A stretch of DNA of 64,000 nucleotides from Rosenbergiella nectarea (lineage in GTDB: Bacteria; Pseudomonadota; Gammaproteobacteria; Enterobacterales; Enterobacteriaceae), in NCBI RefSeq assembly GCF_900111105.1, contig NZ_FOGC01000005.1:34557-98556 (forward strand). The letters are read 5' to 3'. The stretch's first letter is position 1; every line of letters starts with the position of its first letter. The notes beneath the pieces were generated by a model, which saw nothing but the letters and a program-made list of their open reading frames with translations, made no database searches and had not been told where the DNA came from. The translations under genes and the position numbers were made by a program. Shown here piece after piece: positions 26,264 through 37,118 of the stretch.

Positions 26264-26989
26264 TTAGCTTATAAAGCTCTGTGCCAACGAGCCGATTAAC
26301 AGTTGCCACCCATCGGCCATCACGAACAGCATCAGCTTGAAGGGTAGCGCTAAGGTTGCGGGTGGAACCATCATCATCCCTAATGCCATTAAGACGCTCG
26401 CGACCACCAAATCAATAATCAAAAAGGGGATAAAAAGCGTAAAGCCAATCTGGAAAGCGGTCTTTAGCTCGCTGGTCACGTAGGCGGGAACCAGAACGCG
26501 AAAAGGCACCGCAGCGGGGCTCTCTGGTGCAGGCAGATGGGCTAAGCGGGTAAAGAGTGCCAAATCGGTTTCCCGTGTTTGATGTAGCATAAATTCCATT
26601 AACGGTTTTTTTCCGATATCCACCGCCTCAACTAACGTGACCTTTTGCTGTTGGTAGGGAAGATAAGCCTCTTGCCAGATGCGATCGAAAGTCGGCCCCA
26701 TAATGAACCAGGTTAAAAACAGCGATAAACCTATTACCACCTGATTTGGCGGCGCAGCGGTCGTTCCTAACGCATTACGCAGTAAGCCAAACACGATGAT
26801 CAGTCGGGTGAAACTGGTCATCAGTAATAAGGCTGCAGGAATAAAACTGAGCGCGCCAATCAAAACAAGGGTTTGCACGGGCAAAGCCCATTCTGGGTCA
26901 CTGCCAAATAGGGGGGTAGCCCACGCGCAGTGCGGGAGGAGGCTTATCGCCACCACGGCAAAGACGCGATAACGCGTTGAATAACTCAT
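26264..26989 (-). CDS. fliP: FliP, flagellar export gate protein
   Basis: This 241-residue protein begins with a cleavable-type signal (residues ~1-25, ending CAWA-TP) followed by the FliP core: [55 protein letters not shown] and [22 protein letters not shown]. FliP forms most of the export gate channel. It overlaps the fliO stop by four bases, so translation is coupled. Confidence 0.96.
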   Translation of the reverse strand: MSYSTRYRVFAVVAISLLPHCAWATPLFGSDPEWALPVQTLVLIGALSFIPAALLLMTSFTRLIIVFGLLRNALGTTAAPPNQVVIGLSLFLTWFIMGPTFDRIWQEAYLPYQQQKVTLVEAVDIGKKPLMEFMLHQTRETDLALFTRLAHLPAPESPAAVPFRVLVPAYVTSELKTAFQIGFTLFIPFLIIDLVVASVLMALGMMMVPPATLALPFKLMLFVMADGWQLLIGSLAQSFIS

Positions 26990-27360
26990 AGTGTCTTCCT
27001 TGCGCGAAACTGTGCAAACTTCTCAGCAAAGCGTGAGGGGGGCGTAGGGGGCTGTGCCCTTGTCTCCCCGGTTGGTTCATTGAGCGTACAGAGAAACTGA
27101 ATCGTCTGTGGAGTGACCCCGATAACAATCTGTTGATCCCCCACTTGAGCAATCATTAGGCGTTCGCGCGGCCCAATGACCAATGTTTCCTTGACGGCGA
27201 GACAGCGTGCGCCTCTGTATCGTCCGGCGTGAGGAAGATGCTTCAGTAACTTTTTGACCCCGAGCAGCAGCAGGATAATCACGATTAATGCCCCGCCTGA
27301 ATGCAGCAGCATTTGACTCGTCGAGACTTCTACGAGGGGGGCAGTAGTAGTTGTAGTCAT
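26986..27360 (-). CDS. fliO: FliO, flagellar export gate assembly protein
   Basis: The 124-residue protein has one membrane segment near residues 18-40 ([18 protein letters not shown]) and a soluble domain containing [31 protein letters not shown], the FliO signature. It helps FliP assemble. It sits between fliN and fliP in the usual enteric order and overlaps fliP. Confidence 0.92.
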   Translation of the reverse strand: MTTTTTAPLVEVSTSQMLLHSGGALIVIILLLLGVKKLLKHLPHAGRYRGARCLAVKETLVIGPRERLMIAQVGDQQIVIGVTPQTIQFLCTLNEPTGETRAQPPTPPSRFAEKFAQFRARKTL

Positions 27361-27370
27361 GACCGATTCA

Positions 27371-27778
27371 CTATCGACTTAAGCGGCGCATGCGCTCGGA
27401 AGGGGTAATAATGTCAGTAATACGAACGCCGTATTTGTCATTGACCACCACCACTTCGCCCTGAGCAATAAGATAATGATTGATAAGAATATCGAGCGGT
27501 TCACCTGCCAACCCTTCCAATGGAACGATTGACCCTTGCGTCAACCGCAATAATTCCTTAATGGTCATACGGGTTCGGCCTAGTTCAACGGTCAGTTGAA
27601 TAGGGATATCCATAATTAAATTAATATCCTGCAGCGGATCGACAGGCTCGGGCGGGGTGATCGCACGCTGAGTGTCCTGATCGGCCTGCTCGTCATTCAC
27701 CTGTTGTTCTGCTAAGGCTTCGGCCCAAGGGTCCGCGGCTAAATCATTATTTTCTGGGGTTGCAGGGGTATCACTCAT
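27371..27778 (-). CDS. fliN: FliN, flagellar C-ring protein
   Basis: The 135-residue product has an acidic variable N-terminus and a conserved SpoA domain: LIMDIPIQLTVELGRTRMTIKELLRL, GEPLDILINHYLIAQGEVVVVNDKYGVRITDI. It forms the bottom of the switch complex with FliM and FliG and binds FliH. Its start overlaps the end of fliM by eight bases. Confidence 0.96.
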   Translation of the reverse strand: MSDTPATPENNDLAADPWAEALAEQQVNDEQADQDTQRAITPPEPVDPLQDINLIMDIPIQLTVELGRTRMTIKELLRLTQGSIVPLEGLAGEPLDILINHYLIAQGEVVVVNDKYGVRITDIITPSERMRRLSR

Positions 27779-28775
27779 GGGAAGTTCCTTCTTGTAAAGT
27801 TGAGAGCAATGGCTTAATCAGTTGATTCACACTCAGGGCATATTGGTCGCGATGAATACCGTGAGAGGCGGTAAATACCGGCACATTGTCGACGGTCGCG
27901 ATAATATTTTCTGGAGAATCAATCGCTAGCACATCGCCTACCTGTAGGCTCATAATTTGGCGTAAGGTAATGGAAAGCTCGGTGAGCCGTGCGGTGACTT
28001 CTAAGGGTGATTGTTGGACTTCATTAACCAAGTTTTCACGCCACAGACAATCCTCTTGCTGACTATTCTCCAACGGCGGATTCACCAACAGTTCACGGAG
28101 TGGTTCAATCATCGAGAAAGGGATGCAAATATTAAAATGTCCCACTAAATTACTGATCTCGACTTGGAAAGTGGTATTAATCACGATGTCATTAGGCGAG
28201 GTAGTAATATTGGTAAACTTAACCTGCATCTCCGAGCGCACATATTCCATGGTCAATGGGTAGATGGCTTGCCACGCTTCTTGATAATTATCTAATGCCA
28301 AACTTAATAAGCGACGGATAACCCGCTGTTCGGTATAGGTGAATTCGCGGCCTTCTACTTTGGTCGGAAAACGACCATCCCCGCCAAATAAGTTATCCAC
28401 CACGATAAACACCAAGCTGGGTGAAAAGACAATCAGTGCCGTCCCGCGTAACGGTTTCATATGCAGCAGATTCAGGTTAGTGGGCACCGGCATATTGCGC
28501 GCGAATTCTTGATAAGGCTGAATATCGATCGATTCCACCGTAATGTCGGGGCTTCGACGCAGGAGATTGAAGACTCCCATGCGAAACTGGCGTGCAAAAC
28601 GTTCATTAATAATTTCTAGGGCTTGCAGCCGTTCCCGTACTACCCGACGCTGTGTCGTCGGGTCATAGTCTCGAACGCTGTTCGGGTCACTGTTTTCGGT
28701 GATGGTTTCCGTTTTACCGGAATCACCGTTAAGTAATTGGTCGATCTCAGCTTGAGATAAACTCGTATCAGCCAT
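27771..28775 (-). CDS. fliM: FliM, flagellar switch protein
   Basis: The 334-residue length equals E. coli FliM. The N-terminal CheY-P-binding segment (LSQAEIDQLLNG) is present, followed by the middle domain (NLLHMKPLRGTALIVFSPSLVF, LFGGDGRFPTKVEGREFT) and a C-terminal SpoA domain that contacts FliN. It lies 5 bases after fliL. Confidence 0.97.
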   Translation of the reverse strand: MADTSLSQAEIDQLLNGDSGKTETITENSDPNSVRDYDPTTQRRVVRERLQALEIINERFARQFRMGVFNLLRRSPDITVESIDIQPYQEFARNMPVPTNLNLLHMKPLRGTALIVFSPSLVFIVVDNLFGGDGRFPTKVEGREFTYTEQRVIRRLLSLALDNYQEAWQAIYPLTMEYVRSEMQVKFTNITTSPNDIVINTTFQVEISNLVGHFNICIPFSMIEPLRELLVNPPLENSQQEDCLWRENLVNEVQQSPLEVTARLTELSITLRQIMSLQVGDVLAIDSPENIIATVDNVPVFTASHGIHRDQYALSVNQLIKPLLSTLQEGTSHE

Positions 28776-28780
28776 TACTG

Positions 28781-29278
28781 CTACCTCAAGATAAAGGTGG
28801 TATAGAGAATGTCAGCGATATCTTGCTCAGGTAATCCAGGCGCGAAAGGGGGCTTTAATACCTTTTTGATTTCAGCTGATAACGCCGTTTTACCTTCCTC
28901 GGTTTGCAGCGCCGATTGTGCTTGATGACTTAATAGCAACAGAATCCGGCTTCTGACCTCGGGTAAATACTTCACTAAACGCTCTTCGGTGTGCATATCC
29001 TTGAGCCGTAAAGTGAAGCCAACATAGAGAACGCGTTCGTCTTGGGAGGCTGATTCCACTAAGTTAACGGTAAAAGGATCGAGTGGATAGAAAAGGGGCT
29101 GAGGGACGGTAATCTCCTCAGGGACCTGGGTTAGGGTCTGAGTTGGGGGTGAGGTCGTTAACGCCCGCAATTTCCATACCGCATACCCTGCAGCACCGCA
29201 GGCGATGAGCACGATAACGATTAAGATAATGATCCATTTTCTAGCGGACTTCTTAGGTGATTCGGATTTGGTCGACAT
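28781..29278 (-). CDS. fliL: FliL, flagellar stator-associated membrane protein
   Basis: From ATG 29278 (MSTKSES) the product is 165 residues, close to the family size, with an AAGGAT site upstream; an upstream start 18 codons earlier is unlikely. It has one N-terminal membrane helix (WIIILIVIVLIACGAAGYAVW) and a periplasmic stomatin-like domain (PLDPFTVNLV, RVLYVGFTLRL). It supports stator function and swarming. First gene of the fliLMNOPQR operon. Confidence 0.94.
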   Translation of the reverse strand: MSTKSESPKKSARKWIIILIVIVLIACGAAGYAVWKLRALTTSPPTQTLTQVPEEITVPQPLFYPLDPFTVNLVESASQDERVLYVGFTLRLKDMHTEERLVKYLPEVRSRILLLLSHQAQSALQTEEGKTALSAEIKKVLKPPFAPGLPEQDIADILYTTFILR

Positions 29279-29387
29279 GAGTCCCGATATCCTTTCATTA
29301 GCAATTAAATTGGTGTGGGGCTTATTATCCAAGGTTGAATTGGACGTAATTAGCGGAATAGCGGGGATTTATTTGGGGATATTACAT

Positions 29388-29420
29388 CGTTCGCTCAGTC
29401 TGTAATCGACTGAGCGAACG
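29388..29420 (-). terminator. Hairpin between fliK and fliL operons
   Basis: CGTTCGCTCAGTC / GACTGAGCGAACG with a 7-base loop directly abuts the fliK stop. It fits the separation into fliFGHIJK and fliLMNOPQR transcripts known in enteric bacteria. A GATAAT element near 29325 on the minus strand could be the -10 of fliL. Confidence 0.6.
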
Positions 29421-29421
29421 C

Positions 29422-30492
29422 CTAGACCAGCAGCGATATTTGACTACCGTCACGCAGGAGGGCGGGCGAGTTATCCCCCGTAGGAGAGAGTTCGTTGCCG
29501 TCGCCTTGCGTCAGCGTGACCCTCGGGTGTGCCGGGGGCTGATTTGATGACGAGGTAGATTGTTGCCCAGAGGCTGAATCGTGCCCGACTTGACTGTTGC
29601 CTAATTGAATACCGTTATCGGCCAGCGCCTGGCGCAGTTGCGGAAGGGCCGCTTCTAAGGCTGATCTAACCTGACCATGATTGGAAAGCATGATTAACTC
29701 AGCATGGTCCTTATTTACCGTCATTGAGATCTTCACATCCCCCAACTCTTCTGGATGCAGCTTCAGATGGATAGTGTGTTGTCCCTGCTTATGAAAAATA
29801 ATCTGTTGCGACAGGTCGCGTTGCCACTGTATCGAGCCTAGGGGGGCTTTTACTTCTTGAGCGCTAGCCGCGTGAAGGGCGAGTTCAGGAAATGCGGGAG
29901 GCTGGGTCAGCGAATGTGGTGCCGTGGGTGCTTGAGGCACGCGGCTATCCCTTAACGGGCTCTGTACGGTCCCCGCGGAGGATGATATGAGCTGTGCCGT
30001 GGCTGAGGTAATTGGGATGGAGACAGTGTTCGCTGAGGGTTGTCGAGAATCGATGGCCTGCTGCGCGGATCCTTGGCTCAGCGTATCGTTGAGCACACTC
30101 TTTTTCGCCGTTAGGGAAGGGGCTGAGTGCGGCGCTGTATTCATTAGGCTCACGGTGGGTTGCTGCGCTTCTGGCTCGGCCCGCGCTAGGGTGGCCGAGG
30201 GGGTAGAACCCAGGCTCGGCGGCTCGGCAGGTAACATTAAGGTCACTAGATTCAGTAAAGTCGTGGCCTGCGGCGGCTCAGAGAGGTCCTTATTGTCAGT
30301 CGTTTCACCTTTGGGTTCGGGGTGGGTGAGTGGGACAGTTTTTATTGCGCGTTGTTGAGGGGCCAGCAGCTCACCGAAAGAGGGCGTCAGGGAGTTTTCG
30401 GCGAGGAGTGTTTCAGTTTTGGGCATCAACGAATGCGATAGACTCGCGACTTTCCCGGGTGAAGTGAGCAGCGGTAATACGCTAATAGTCAT
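29422..30492 (-). CDS. fliK: FliK, flagellar hook-length control protein
   Basis: The 356-residue product has a long low-complexity Pro/Ser/Thr/Gln-rich N-terminal ruler and the conserved C-terminal switch domain: WQRDLSQQIIFHKQGQHTIHLKLHPEELG and SNHGQVRSALEAALPQLRQALADNGIQLG. FliK is secreted and ends hook growth by switching export specificity through FlhB. Its start overlaps the fliJ stop by one base. Confidence 0.93.
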   Translation of the reverse strand: MTISVLPLLTSPGKVASLSHSLMPKTETLLAENSLTPSFGELLAPQQRAIKTVPLTHPEPKGETTDNKDLSEPPQATTLLNLVTLMLPAEPPSLGSTPSATLARAEPEAQQPTVSLMNTAPHSAPSLTAKKSVLNDTLSQGSAQQAIDSRQPSANTVSIPITSATAQLISSSAGTVQSPLRDSRVPQAPTAPHSLTQPPAFPELALHAASAQEVKAPLGSIQWQRDLSQQIIFHKQGQHTIHLKLHPEELGDVKISMTVNKDHAELIMLSNHGQVRSALEAALPQLRQALADNGIQLGNSQVGHDSASGQQSTSSSNQPPAHPRVTLTQGDGNELSPTGDNSPALLRDGSQISLLV

Positions 30493-30932
30493 TATTCTTT
30501 TCCTTGAAAACGACGGGTGGCAAATTCATCATTGGATTTCTGCTGGGCGCGAGCCTGACACCGCATAGTGCGTTGATGACGCCGTTCAATTAATACCTGT
30601 AAAGCGTTAACTTTCTGTCGCGACGCTTGCCAATCACTAAGCAGATGCTGCTGCTGTTGGTCGAGGACCTCGACCGCCGCGTTTTGCGCGGTCAGGGCGT
30701 GCTCAACGGTTTGTAAAAAGGCATGATAATTATCGCGTCGATAACCATATATTCCGCCTTCCGACTCATGACGTAACAGCTGTTGGTAATCATGCTGATA
30801 GTGATGCAGTAATTGTTGCTGTGCATTAGCTTGTTGACGTTCGTGTTGCAACGTCGCGAGCTGTTGGCTGACGTTATCGAGTTGAACCGTTGCTCGCTCT
30901 TTTAAGACCTCTAACACGCTTTTATGACTCAT
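30492..30932 (-). CDS. fliJ: FliJ, flagellar export chaperone/ATPase stalk
   Basis: The 146-residue protein is almost entirely a charged, Gln-rich antiparallel coiled coil, as expected for FliJ, which acts as the central stalk of the FliI hexamer and escorts export chaperones. Length matches E. coli (147). The ATG overlaps the fliI stop by one base. Confidence 0.93.
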   Translation of the reverse strand: MSHKSVLEVLKERATVQLDNVSQQLATLQHERQQANAQQQLLHHYQHDYQQLLRHESEGGIYGYRRDNYHAFLQTVEHALTAQNAAVEVLDQQQQHLLSDWQASRQKVNALQVLIERRHQRTMRCQARAQQKSNDEFATRRFQGKE

Positions 30933-32296
30933 TATTGCTCCTCATTGACCGAGACCAGCGCCGCCAGCTCGGTACAGGCTTGCGTGTAATCGCAGCGCTC
31001 ATTGATCTCTTGTTGAAGATAACGGCAAATATCGGGGTAACGCTCAATCGCCCGATCCACTCGTGGGTCGGACCCGGCGGTATAGGCCCCGACACTGATT
31101 AAGTCTTGGTTACGTTGATACAATGCTAATAATCGTTTGCATTCGCGGGCACACTGCAGTTGTTCCGGCGAGACAATTTCATGCATCACCCGGCTGATCG
31201 ACGCTTCAATATCGATAGCAGGGTAGTGACCCGACTCGGCCAGCTCCCGTGACAGCACGATATGGCCATCGAGGATGGCGCGCGCCGCATCGGCGATGGG
31301 ATCTTGTTGATCATCGCCTTCTGTTAAAACGGTATAAAAAGCGGTAATCGACCCGTTAAGACTCTCGCTGTTACCCGCCCGCTCGACGAGTGCAGGAAGT
31401 TTGGCGAAAACCGATGGGGGATAGCCTTTGGTGGCGGGGGGTTCGCCAATCGCTAACGCTATTTCCCGTTGCGCCATGGCATAACGGGTTAACGAGTCCA
31501 TGATGAGCAGCACGTTATAGCCTCGATCGCGAAAGTCCTCGGCAATCCGCGTGGCGTAACTTGCGCCTTGTAACCGCAATAAGGGCGAGACATCTGCCGG
31601 GGCAGCCACGACCACCGCGCGTGATAATCCCTCTTCACCGAGGATGTGCTGGATAAAATCTTTCACTTCGCGACCGCGTTCACCGATAAGGCCAACCACA
31701 ATCACATCGGCACTGGTATAGCGAGCCATCATGCCCAGTAGCACGCTTTTCCCGACGCCTGACCCGGCAAATAACCCCATCCTCTGCCCTCTGCCGACCG
31801 AGAGTAAGCCATTGATCGCCCTAACACCGGTATCCAATACCTGATCAATTGGCTTGCGCAGTAAGGGATTAAGCGGTGGGGTAGTCAGCTTTCCCGTCTC
31901 TAAGGGGGTAAGCGGACTGTTATCCAGCGGTCGGCCACAGCTATCGACGACCCGTCCTAGTAGGGCGGGGCCTAAGGGGAGGCTCCCTTCCATCCCCGCT
32001 TTACCTTGCGAGGCATAGACCCTGCATCCCGGACGGATCCCCTCCATTGCCTCAAGCGGCATTAAGTACAGCTGGTTGCCTTTAAAACCGACCACCTGCG
32101 CTTCGCATTTTTTTTCTGCTGCGCCATGTTCGCGTTCAATCCAACAGTGGCTGCCTAAAGGCAATTGCAAGCCACTAACTTCCAGTACTAAACCTGTCGC
32201 GCGGGTAAGGTAGCCATAATGGCGTGGGGCGAAGGGGGTACTTAGCCGTTGTTCAAAGCGATCTAACCGTTCCATCCAGCGATGTAGCGCAAGCAT
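30932..32296 (-). CDS. fliI: FliI, flagellum-specific ATP synthase
   Basis: ATG 32296 (MLALHRW) gives 454 residues, against 457 in E. coli; it overlaps the fliH stop (TAATG) and has a GGGAG site. F1-beta-like features are clear: Walker [26 protein letters not shown], Walker [34 protein letters not shown]. The ATPase unfolds and delivers export substrates together with FliH and FliJ. Confidence 0.97.
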   Translation of the reverse strand: MLALHRWMERLDRFEQRLSTPFAPRHYGYLTRATGLVLEVSGLQLPLGSHCWIEREHGAAEKKCEAQVVGFKGNQLYLMPLEAMEGIRPGCRVYASQGKAGMEGSLPLGPALLGRVVDSCGRPLDNSPLTPLETGKLTTPPLNPLLRKPIDQVLDTGVRAINGLLSVGRGQRMGLFAGSGVGKSVLLGMMARYTSADVIVVGLIGERGREVKDFIQHILGEEGLSRAVVVAAPADVSPLLRLQGASYATRIAEDFRDRGYNVLLIMDSLTRYAMAQREIALAIGEPPATKGYPPSVFAKLPALVERAGNSESLNGSITAFYTVLTEGDDQQDPIADAARAILDGHIVLSRELAESGHYPAIDIEASISRVMHEIVSPEQLQCARECKRLLALYQRNQDLISVGAYTAGSDPRVDRAIERYPDICRYLQQEINERCDYTQACTELAALVSVNEEQ

Positions 32297-32997
32297 TAGT
32301 AATCTCCCTGCTGCGCGAGCTCGCATAAGCTTTGCCAACGCGTTGAGAGGGCACTTTCTAGCTCACCTTCTTCACTGACCAGACGGCAGTCACCGCGTGG
32401 TAAGGTATTATCCACCACCACTTCCCAACGCGGATGCTCAGTGAGTGTGGTCAGGTGGCCTTGTAAAAATTGGTGATCCTGTGGATTGATTTTTAGCGTA
32501 AGCTTGCCACTGAGCAAGGCCTCTTGCGCCAACAACTGCTTCACTTGTGTCATCACCATTCGCGCATCGTGGCTGACCTCTTCCCCTGTCAGTTGGTGGG
32601 CGATTTCCAGCGCTAATTGCACCAATCGATAGCTGACGGTCACCTCGAGCAGATCGAATGATAGCGTCACTTGTTGCACCAGTTTTTCCACACTGGCCAG
32701 TGCTTGTTGCTGTTGTTCGCTGGCCTGCTCAATAGCCTGTTGTGCGCCTTGTTGTAAGCCTTCTCGCTCGCCTTTAGCTAAACCTGCGGCATAGCCTTCC
32801 TCCCAAGCCTTGTCGCGTACCGAGGCACGAAAAGCCTCTATCTCTTGTTGCGCTTCAAGAGGGGCCGAGATCACTGGCGCACTGGCCGGAAGCGGCTCGG
32901 CAGGCACGGTGACCGCTGTGTGTCCTGGCTCGGCAAACTGTTGTGGCTGCCATTTCTGCCAGGCTATTGAGGGATCTTGTTTAGACATAGGCTTCAT
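32296..32997 (-). CDS. fliH: FliH, negative regulator of FliI
   Basis: ATG 32997 (MKPMSKQ) is preferred because GGAGGT lies 5 bases upstream inside the end of fliG; ATGs at 33009 and 32988 are alternatives. The ~233-residue product has the Trp-containing N-terminus (WQKWQP), a glycine-spaced helical region ([19 protein letters not shown]) and the C-terminal FliI-binding domain ending [11 protein letters not shown]. It ties the ATPase to the C ring. Confidence 0.93.
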   Translation of the reverse strand: MKPMSKQDPSIAWQKWQPQQFAEPGHTAVTVPAEPLPASAPVISAPLEAQQEIEAFRASVRDKAWEEGYAAGLAKGEREGLQQGAQQAIEQASEQQQQALASVEKLVQQVTLSFDLLEVTVSYRLVQLALEIAHQLTGEEVSHDARMVMTQVKQLLAQEALLSGKLTLKINPQDHQFLQGHLTTLTEHPRWEVVVDNTLPRGDCRLVSEEGELESALSTRWQSLCELAQQGDY

Positions 32998-33973
32998 CGG
33001 CACCTCCAATTACCATATCGCCACTTTCGGCAAGTCGTCTCACAACCAGTAGGATCGCTTTTTGTGCTGTTTCCACATCGGATAGACGAACAGGGCCACG
33101 GTTGACGAGGTCGTCACGTAAAATATCGGCAGCACGCGTTGACATGTTATTCAAGAATTTGTCACGAAGTGCGTTATCTGCCCCTTTCAGTGCAATCAAC
33201 AATTGTTCTGCATCGATCTCTTGAAGTAAGCGTTGTAGGCTGCGGTCATCGACGTCCACCAGATTTTCAAAGAGGAACATTTCGTCAATAATTTTCTGAG
33301 CCAGATCGCCGTCAAAAGCGCGAACCGCGTCGATAATGGTTTCTTCTTGCTGAGATTTCATCAAATTGAGAATTTCAGCCGCGGTGCGGATCCCACCCAT
33401 CTTGGCACGCTTAATATTTTGACCATCAAGTAGGTTATTCAGCACTTCGGTAAGCTCCGCTAAGGCTGCCGGTTGAACACCACCGAAGGTCGCAATACGT
33501 AACATGACATCCTGACGTAAACGCTCATCGAAATGAGCCAAGATGTCGGCAGCTTGCGAGCGTTTTAAATGGACCAAGATTGTGGCGATAATCTGCGGGT
33601 GCTCCTCACGGATCAAGTCAGCAGCAGAAGGCGGATCCATCAGGTTCAGCGTATCCATGCCCGAGGTGGTATCGCGCGTTTCCAATAGATCTTCCAGCAA
33701 ACTGCTGGCGCGTTCCTCGCCCAACGCTTTCACCAAAACCGTCCGCAGGTAATCATTCGAGTTAATCGACAGCGCAGCATACTGTTCTGCGTCTTGTTCA
33801 AATTGTTGCAGCACATGGGTCAATTGTTGATGGGACACTTGGCGCATGGTCGCCATCGCACTACTCAGGTGCTGGACCTCACGCTGATTAAGGTGTTTGA
33901 AGACCTCTGCCGCCCGTTCTTCGCCGAGGGTCATCATTAAAATTGCACTACGATCCGTGCCGGTCATTTTCAT
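32981..33973 (-). CDS. fliG: FliG, flagellar motor switch protein
   Basis: ATG 33973 (MKMTGTDRS) overlaps the fliF stop as ATGA and gives 330 residues (E. coli 331). Seen are [22 protein letters not shown], the EHPQ motif patch, the GG linker, and the C-terminal charged ridge [27 protein letters not shown] used for torque with MotA. It attaches to the MS ring via its N-terminus. Confidence 0.97.
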   Translation of the reverse strand: MKMTGTDRSAILMMTLGEERAAEVFKHLNQREVQHLSSAMATMRQVSHQQLTHVLQQFEQDAEQYAALSINSNDYLRTVLVKALGEERASSLLEDLLETRDTTSGMDTLNLMDPPSAADLIREEHPQIIATILVHLKRSQAADILAHFDERLRQDVMLRIATFGGVQPAALAELTEVLNNLLDGQNIKRAKMGGIRTAAEILNLMKSQQEETIIDAVRAFDGDLAQKIIDEMFLFENLVDVDDRSLQRLLQEIDAEQLLIALKGADNALRDKFLNNMSTRAADILRDDLVNRGPVRLSDVETAQKAILLVVRRLAESGDMVIGGADEAYV

Positions 33974-35613
33974 AGCTCGCTTCCCATCCAATCGCGGATC
34001 ACTAAGGCCACCACTTGGGGCTCATTTTCTGACATCGTTCGAATACGTTGACTCATGTGTTCAGCATTTATCCGTAACTGTGCTTTACGCGCCACTTCGT
34101 TAAGGCTGGGATCAACCTCACTGGCTTGTGGAGGCGTCTCGGTAACCGGTGGATTGAGTGTCTTCTGGAATTGCCTGAAAGCGGGTGACACAATTTTGCG
34201 GTAGAGCACTAAAGCGATAATCATGACCACCAGCCAGCGTAATGCTTGGGTAGCCAGGGAGGTCCACTGGGACTGCTGCCACCAAGGGAGTGCGTCGTCA
34301 GCAAATTCATGCGTGGTAAAAGGTGTATTGACCACATTGACGCTATCGCCGCGAGCCTCTGAATAGCCCATCGCTTGCTTCACTAAACTGGTAATTTGGC
34401 TGATTTGCTCAGCGGAGAGGGCCGCTTCTTTACCTTCCTTATCCTGCTGATAATTCACCACGACTGCCACGGATAAACGCTTGATGCCCCCGGTACTCAA
34501 TTGGGTATGGCGAGTAGTTTTATCGAGTTCGTAGTTGACGGTGCTTTCGTTATTCATTTGTAACGGCGTTTTCTTGATACCAGAGGCGGTGTCAGTCTGA
34601 GAAGCCGTTTTTTTATCCCCTTCAATATTGGCTTGTGCCGGGGGCGTCGGTTGATTCGATAATGCCCCGGGAACCCCTTCAGCTTGCTGTGAGTTTACTT
34701 CACTTTGGCTACGCTGAGCGGAGCGAATGGCTTGTTTAGCGGCATCGCTATTAGGTTGGTAGCGTTCATCTGTCTGTTCTTGGCGGTCAAAATTGATCTC
34801 AGCGGTCACTTGCGCGCGCACATTGTGTTGGCCGAGCATCGGTCGGAGTAACTGTTCGATACGTTGCTGGACCGTTTTTTCAACACGCTCGGTGTATTTT
34901 AGTTGGGTGGTATTTTGCGTTTGTGCAGCCAATCCGGCACCTGAGAGCAGTTCGCCAGCTTGATCGACGACAGTAACGTTATCGGCACTCATGCCCGCCA
35001 CACTGCTAGCCACTAAATGAACGACAGCATTGATTTGTGAGGCATCAAGCACGCGGCCAGGTTGCAGTTTTAGCGTCACGGCAGCCGTTGGCGGTTGTTT
35101 TTCGCGAACGAAGACGCTGGGGCGGGGGATGGCGAGATGCACCCGTGCGGTGACCACTGGGTCGAGCGTTTCAATGGTTCGCGAAAGCTCCCCTGCCAAG
35201 GCACGTTGAAAATTCACTTGTTCGTTAAATTGGCTTAACCCAAACTTTTCATCATCCAATAACTCGAAGCCGGTAGTGCTGCTTTTCGGTAATCCTTGAC
35301 TGGCGAGACGTAAACGGAGTTCTCGTACTTGTTGACTGGGAACAAGGATCGCGCCGGTATGCGGATCAAGTTGGTAGGGGACGTTCATTTTGGTTAAGGC
35401 GCTGACGATGTTGCCACCCTCGACTTCCGACAGTGAACCATAGAGCGTACGATAGTCTGGGCTACGAGCCCATAATGCTAGGGCCGCAATCACCGCAATA
35501 GACATCGCGGCAGCCACGATAAATACCACCTTCTGTTGGTCGCGTAAGGTTGCAATAGATTGCTGGACTCTACTCCAAAGTGACGTGGGTAGGGTGGCAG
35601 TGTTTATGCTCAT
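33970..35613 (-). CDS. fliF: FliF, flagellar MS-ring protein
   Basis: The 547-residue product has two membrane helices (about 30-50 and 445-465) enclosing a large periplasmic region with ring-building motifs ([53 protein letters not shown]). The C-terminal tail that binds FliG is present and ends [14 protein letters not shown]. First gene of fliFGHIJK and divergent from fliE. Confidence 0.97.
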   Translation of the reverse strand: MSINTATLPTSLWSRVQQSIATLRDQQKVVFIVAAAMSIAVIAALALWARSPDYRTLYGSLSEVEGGNIVSALTKMNVPYQLDPHTGAILVPSQQVRELRLRLASQGLPKSSTTGFELLDDEKFGLSQFNEQVNFQRALAGELSRTIETLDPVVTARVHLAIPRPSVFVREKQPPTAAVTLKLQPGRVLDASQINAVVHLVASSVAGMSADNVTVVDQAGELLSGAGLAAQTQNTTQLKYTERVEKTVQQRIEQLLRPMLGQHNVRAQVTAEINFDRQEQTDERYQPNSDAAKQAIRSAQRSQSEVNSQQAEGVPGALSNQPTPPAQANIEGDKKTASQTDTASGIKKTPLQMNNESTVNYELDKTTRHTQLSTGGIKRLSVAVVVNYQQDKEGKEAALSAEQISQITSLVKQAMGYSEARGDSVNVVNTPFTTHEFADDALPWWQQSQWTSLATQALRWLVVMIIALVLYRKIVSPAFRQFQKTLNPPVTETPPQASEVDPSLNEVARKAQLRINAEHMSQRIRTMSENEPQVVALVIRDWMGSEL

Positions 35614-35833
35614 GCAGACACTCCTAACATAGCCCAGCGGTGGATGTGATGTGACAGCACATGATTCTCCTCATTGACACAAATTAATAATGACTCTTTA
35701 TCAGGCTTATTATTTGAGTTATGAGAGGAAGTAATGGTCGAATGAGGGGATCTTTTCGTGGCTAATTTTTAGATTTGAATCATTAGCAGGCTGGTAGAGT
35801 GTGATGATACATTAATACTTTAGGAGATTTATC

Positions 35834-36133
35834 GTGACCACGGTATCATCAATTAACTTAACCCAGCCGACACCACTCTCTTCCACTTCATCCACTGGCG
35901 ACCGTGCCGAACAACCCTTTTCGTCGGTATTTTCATCCATGCTCAACGGGATCAGTCAGTACCAAGATCACGCGGCTCAACAAGTCCGAGAGGTGGAGCT
36001 AGGCCAAAGCGAGGTGGGGATCAATGATTTAATGGTCTCGATACAAAAAGCCACGGTTTCACTACAACTGGGTGTGCAAGTGCGTAATAAAATGATTGCG
36101 GCCTATAACGAAGTCATGAATATGTCGGTGTAG
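35834..36133 (+). CDS. fliE: FliE, hook-basal body adapter
   Basis: The 99-residue product starts at a GTG with AGGAG 8 bases upstream. The C-terminus has the FliE core: LGQSEVGINDLMVSIQKATVSLQLGVQVRNKMIAAYNEVMNMSV. FliE joins the MS ring and export gate to the rod. It is transcribed divergently from fliF, as in other enteric bacteria, across a 220-bp shared control region. Confidence 0.96.
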   Translation: MTTVSSINLTQPTPLSSTSSTGDRAEQPFSSVFSSMLNGISQYQDHAAQQVREVELGQSEVGINDLMVSIQKATVSLQLGVQVRNKMIAAYNEVMNMSV

Positions 36134-36330
36134 GGTAGTGATTTACCGCCTGCGAGGTACTTAACTGTATTTAATCGCTTAGGAAAAATTAATAGAGTTT
36201 TCGTTAAATAATTATTTATTATTTTTGATATGAGAATCCTAATATTCTTATCGCTAAGATAATATCAGGCTTCTCTATTTGTTTGCTTGAATCTACCCTA
36301 GGATAGGGTAGACAACACGATTAATGAATT

Positions 36331-36642
36331 CTACTGGAAAAATAATGAGAAGAGCCCAGCCATCATAATAATTCCAGCGATCAATTCAAGCACGATCACA
36401 ACAAGAGCCAGCACTCCCCAAAATCTAATCTTATACTTAAGTTGAAAAATGAGTCCTGAACATACGGCCAAAAGAAGAATTTCTCTCAAGCAATAACTAA
36501 TAGGCAGCCAATACGGTGAGTCGGTATAAATGCCTAACGAACCGATGAGATTAAGCAAAAATCCGCCACAAAATCCCCAGCCCCAGAAGGTCTTGGGTAA
36601 ACTTAATTTACCCGTAATGAGCTTGTTTAACATTCCCTGCAT
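36331..36642 (-). CDS. Small multi-helix membrane protein of unknown function
   Basis: The 103-residue product has three to four hydrophobic helices separated by short loops, a basic N-terminus (NKLITGKLSLPKTFWGWGFCGGFLL) and a hydrophobic end. A similar general layout is found in small inner-membrane proteins of enteric bacteria, but I recognise no family. It stands alone between fliE and an AraC-type remnant. Confidence 0.6.
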   Translation of the reverse strand: MQGMLNKLITGKLSLPKTFWGWGFCGGFLLNLIGSLGIYTDSPYWLPISYCLREILLLAVCSGLIFQLKYKIRFWGVLALVVIVLELIAGIIMMAGLFSLFFQ

Positions 36643-36748
36643 GGATTACGTCCTGACGTTAAAGACTTCAAAAAGGTAAATTATTTGACGACTTGATGCG
36701 GTTTGCTCAGCGAATACTACCCTCTTAGTATGCGATGAGTCGATATGA

Positions 36749-36898
36749 TTACGGCAAATCACTATGAGTTGTTCGGTCACCATTAGCCAAATAGCTTGGC
36801 AGAATGGCTTCAACGATATGTCATACTTTTCTGGTGCATTTAAAAACTTTTATCAATGTTCGCCTAGTGACTATCGGGGCTTTACTCGGTCACAATGA
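36749..36898 (+). pseudogene. Remnant of an AraC-family regulator (C-terminal HTH)
   Basis: A short frame ending in TGA at 36896 encodes TISQIAWQNGFNDMSYFSGAF followed by KNFYQCSPSDYR. This is the second helix-turn-helix of AraC/XylS regulators, with the family's IA..GF...SYFS..FK....SP..YR pattern. The frame is closed upstream by TGA at 36746, and the rest of the gene is gone. Confidence 0.65.
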
Positions 36899-37091
36899 GG
36901 CTAGCGGTAAATTACGGCGAAACCTTTTCGTCAAATTATTGAGTAATATCCCCACTGACTTAGTGGGAATAACGGATCCACTGCGGGTCTCAGCCCTTGA
37001 TATGACGATCACAGAGCAAGGAATAGCGTAACGTGACGCGCCATGCATTCCCCTGCCAGAATGGGGAGTGATATCGTCTGAAGCAGCGAAG

Positions 37092-37112
37092 TCAGGCCCA
37101 GAATGGGCCTGA
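37092..37112 (-). terminator. Hairpin downstream of yfdC
   Basis: TCAGGCCCA / TGGGCCTGA with a GAA loop lies 7 bases past the yfdC stop. T-rich sequence follows on the plus strand only. Confidence 0.55.
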
Positions 37113-37118
37113 TCCCTT

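Noticed and set aside
36804-37031. A 75-codon plus-strand frame before yfdC
   Set aside because: It overlaps, in another frame, the AraC helix-turn-helix remnant, which has real family similarity; the longer frame has none.
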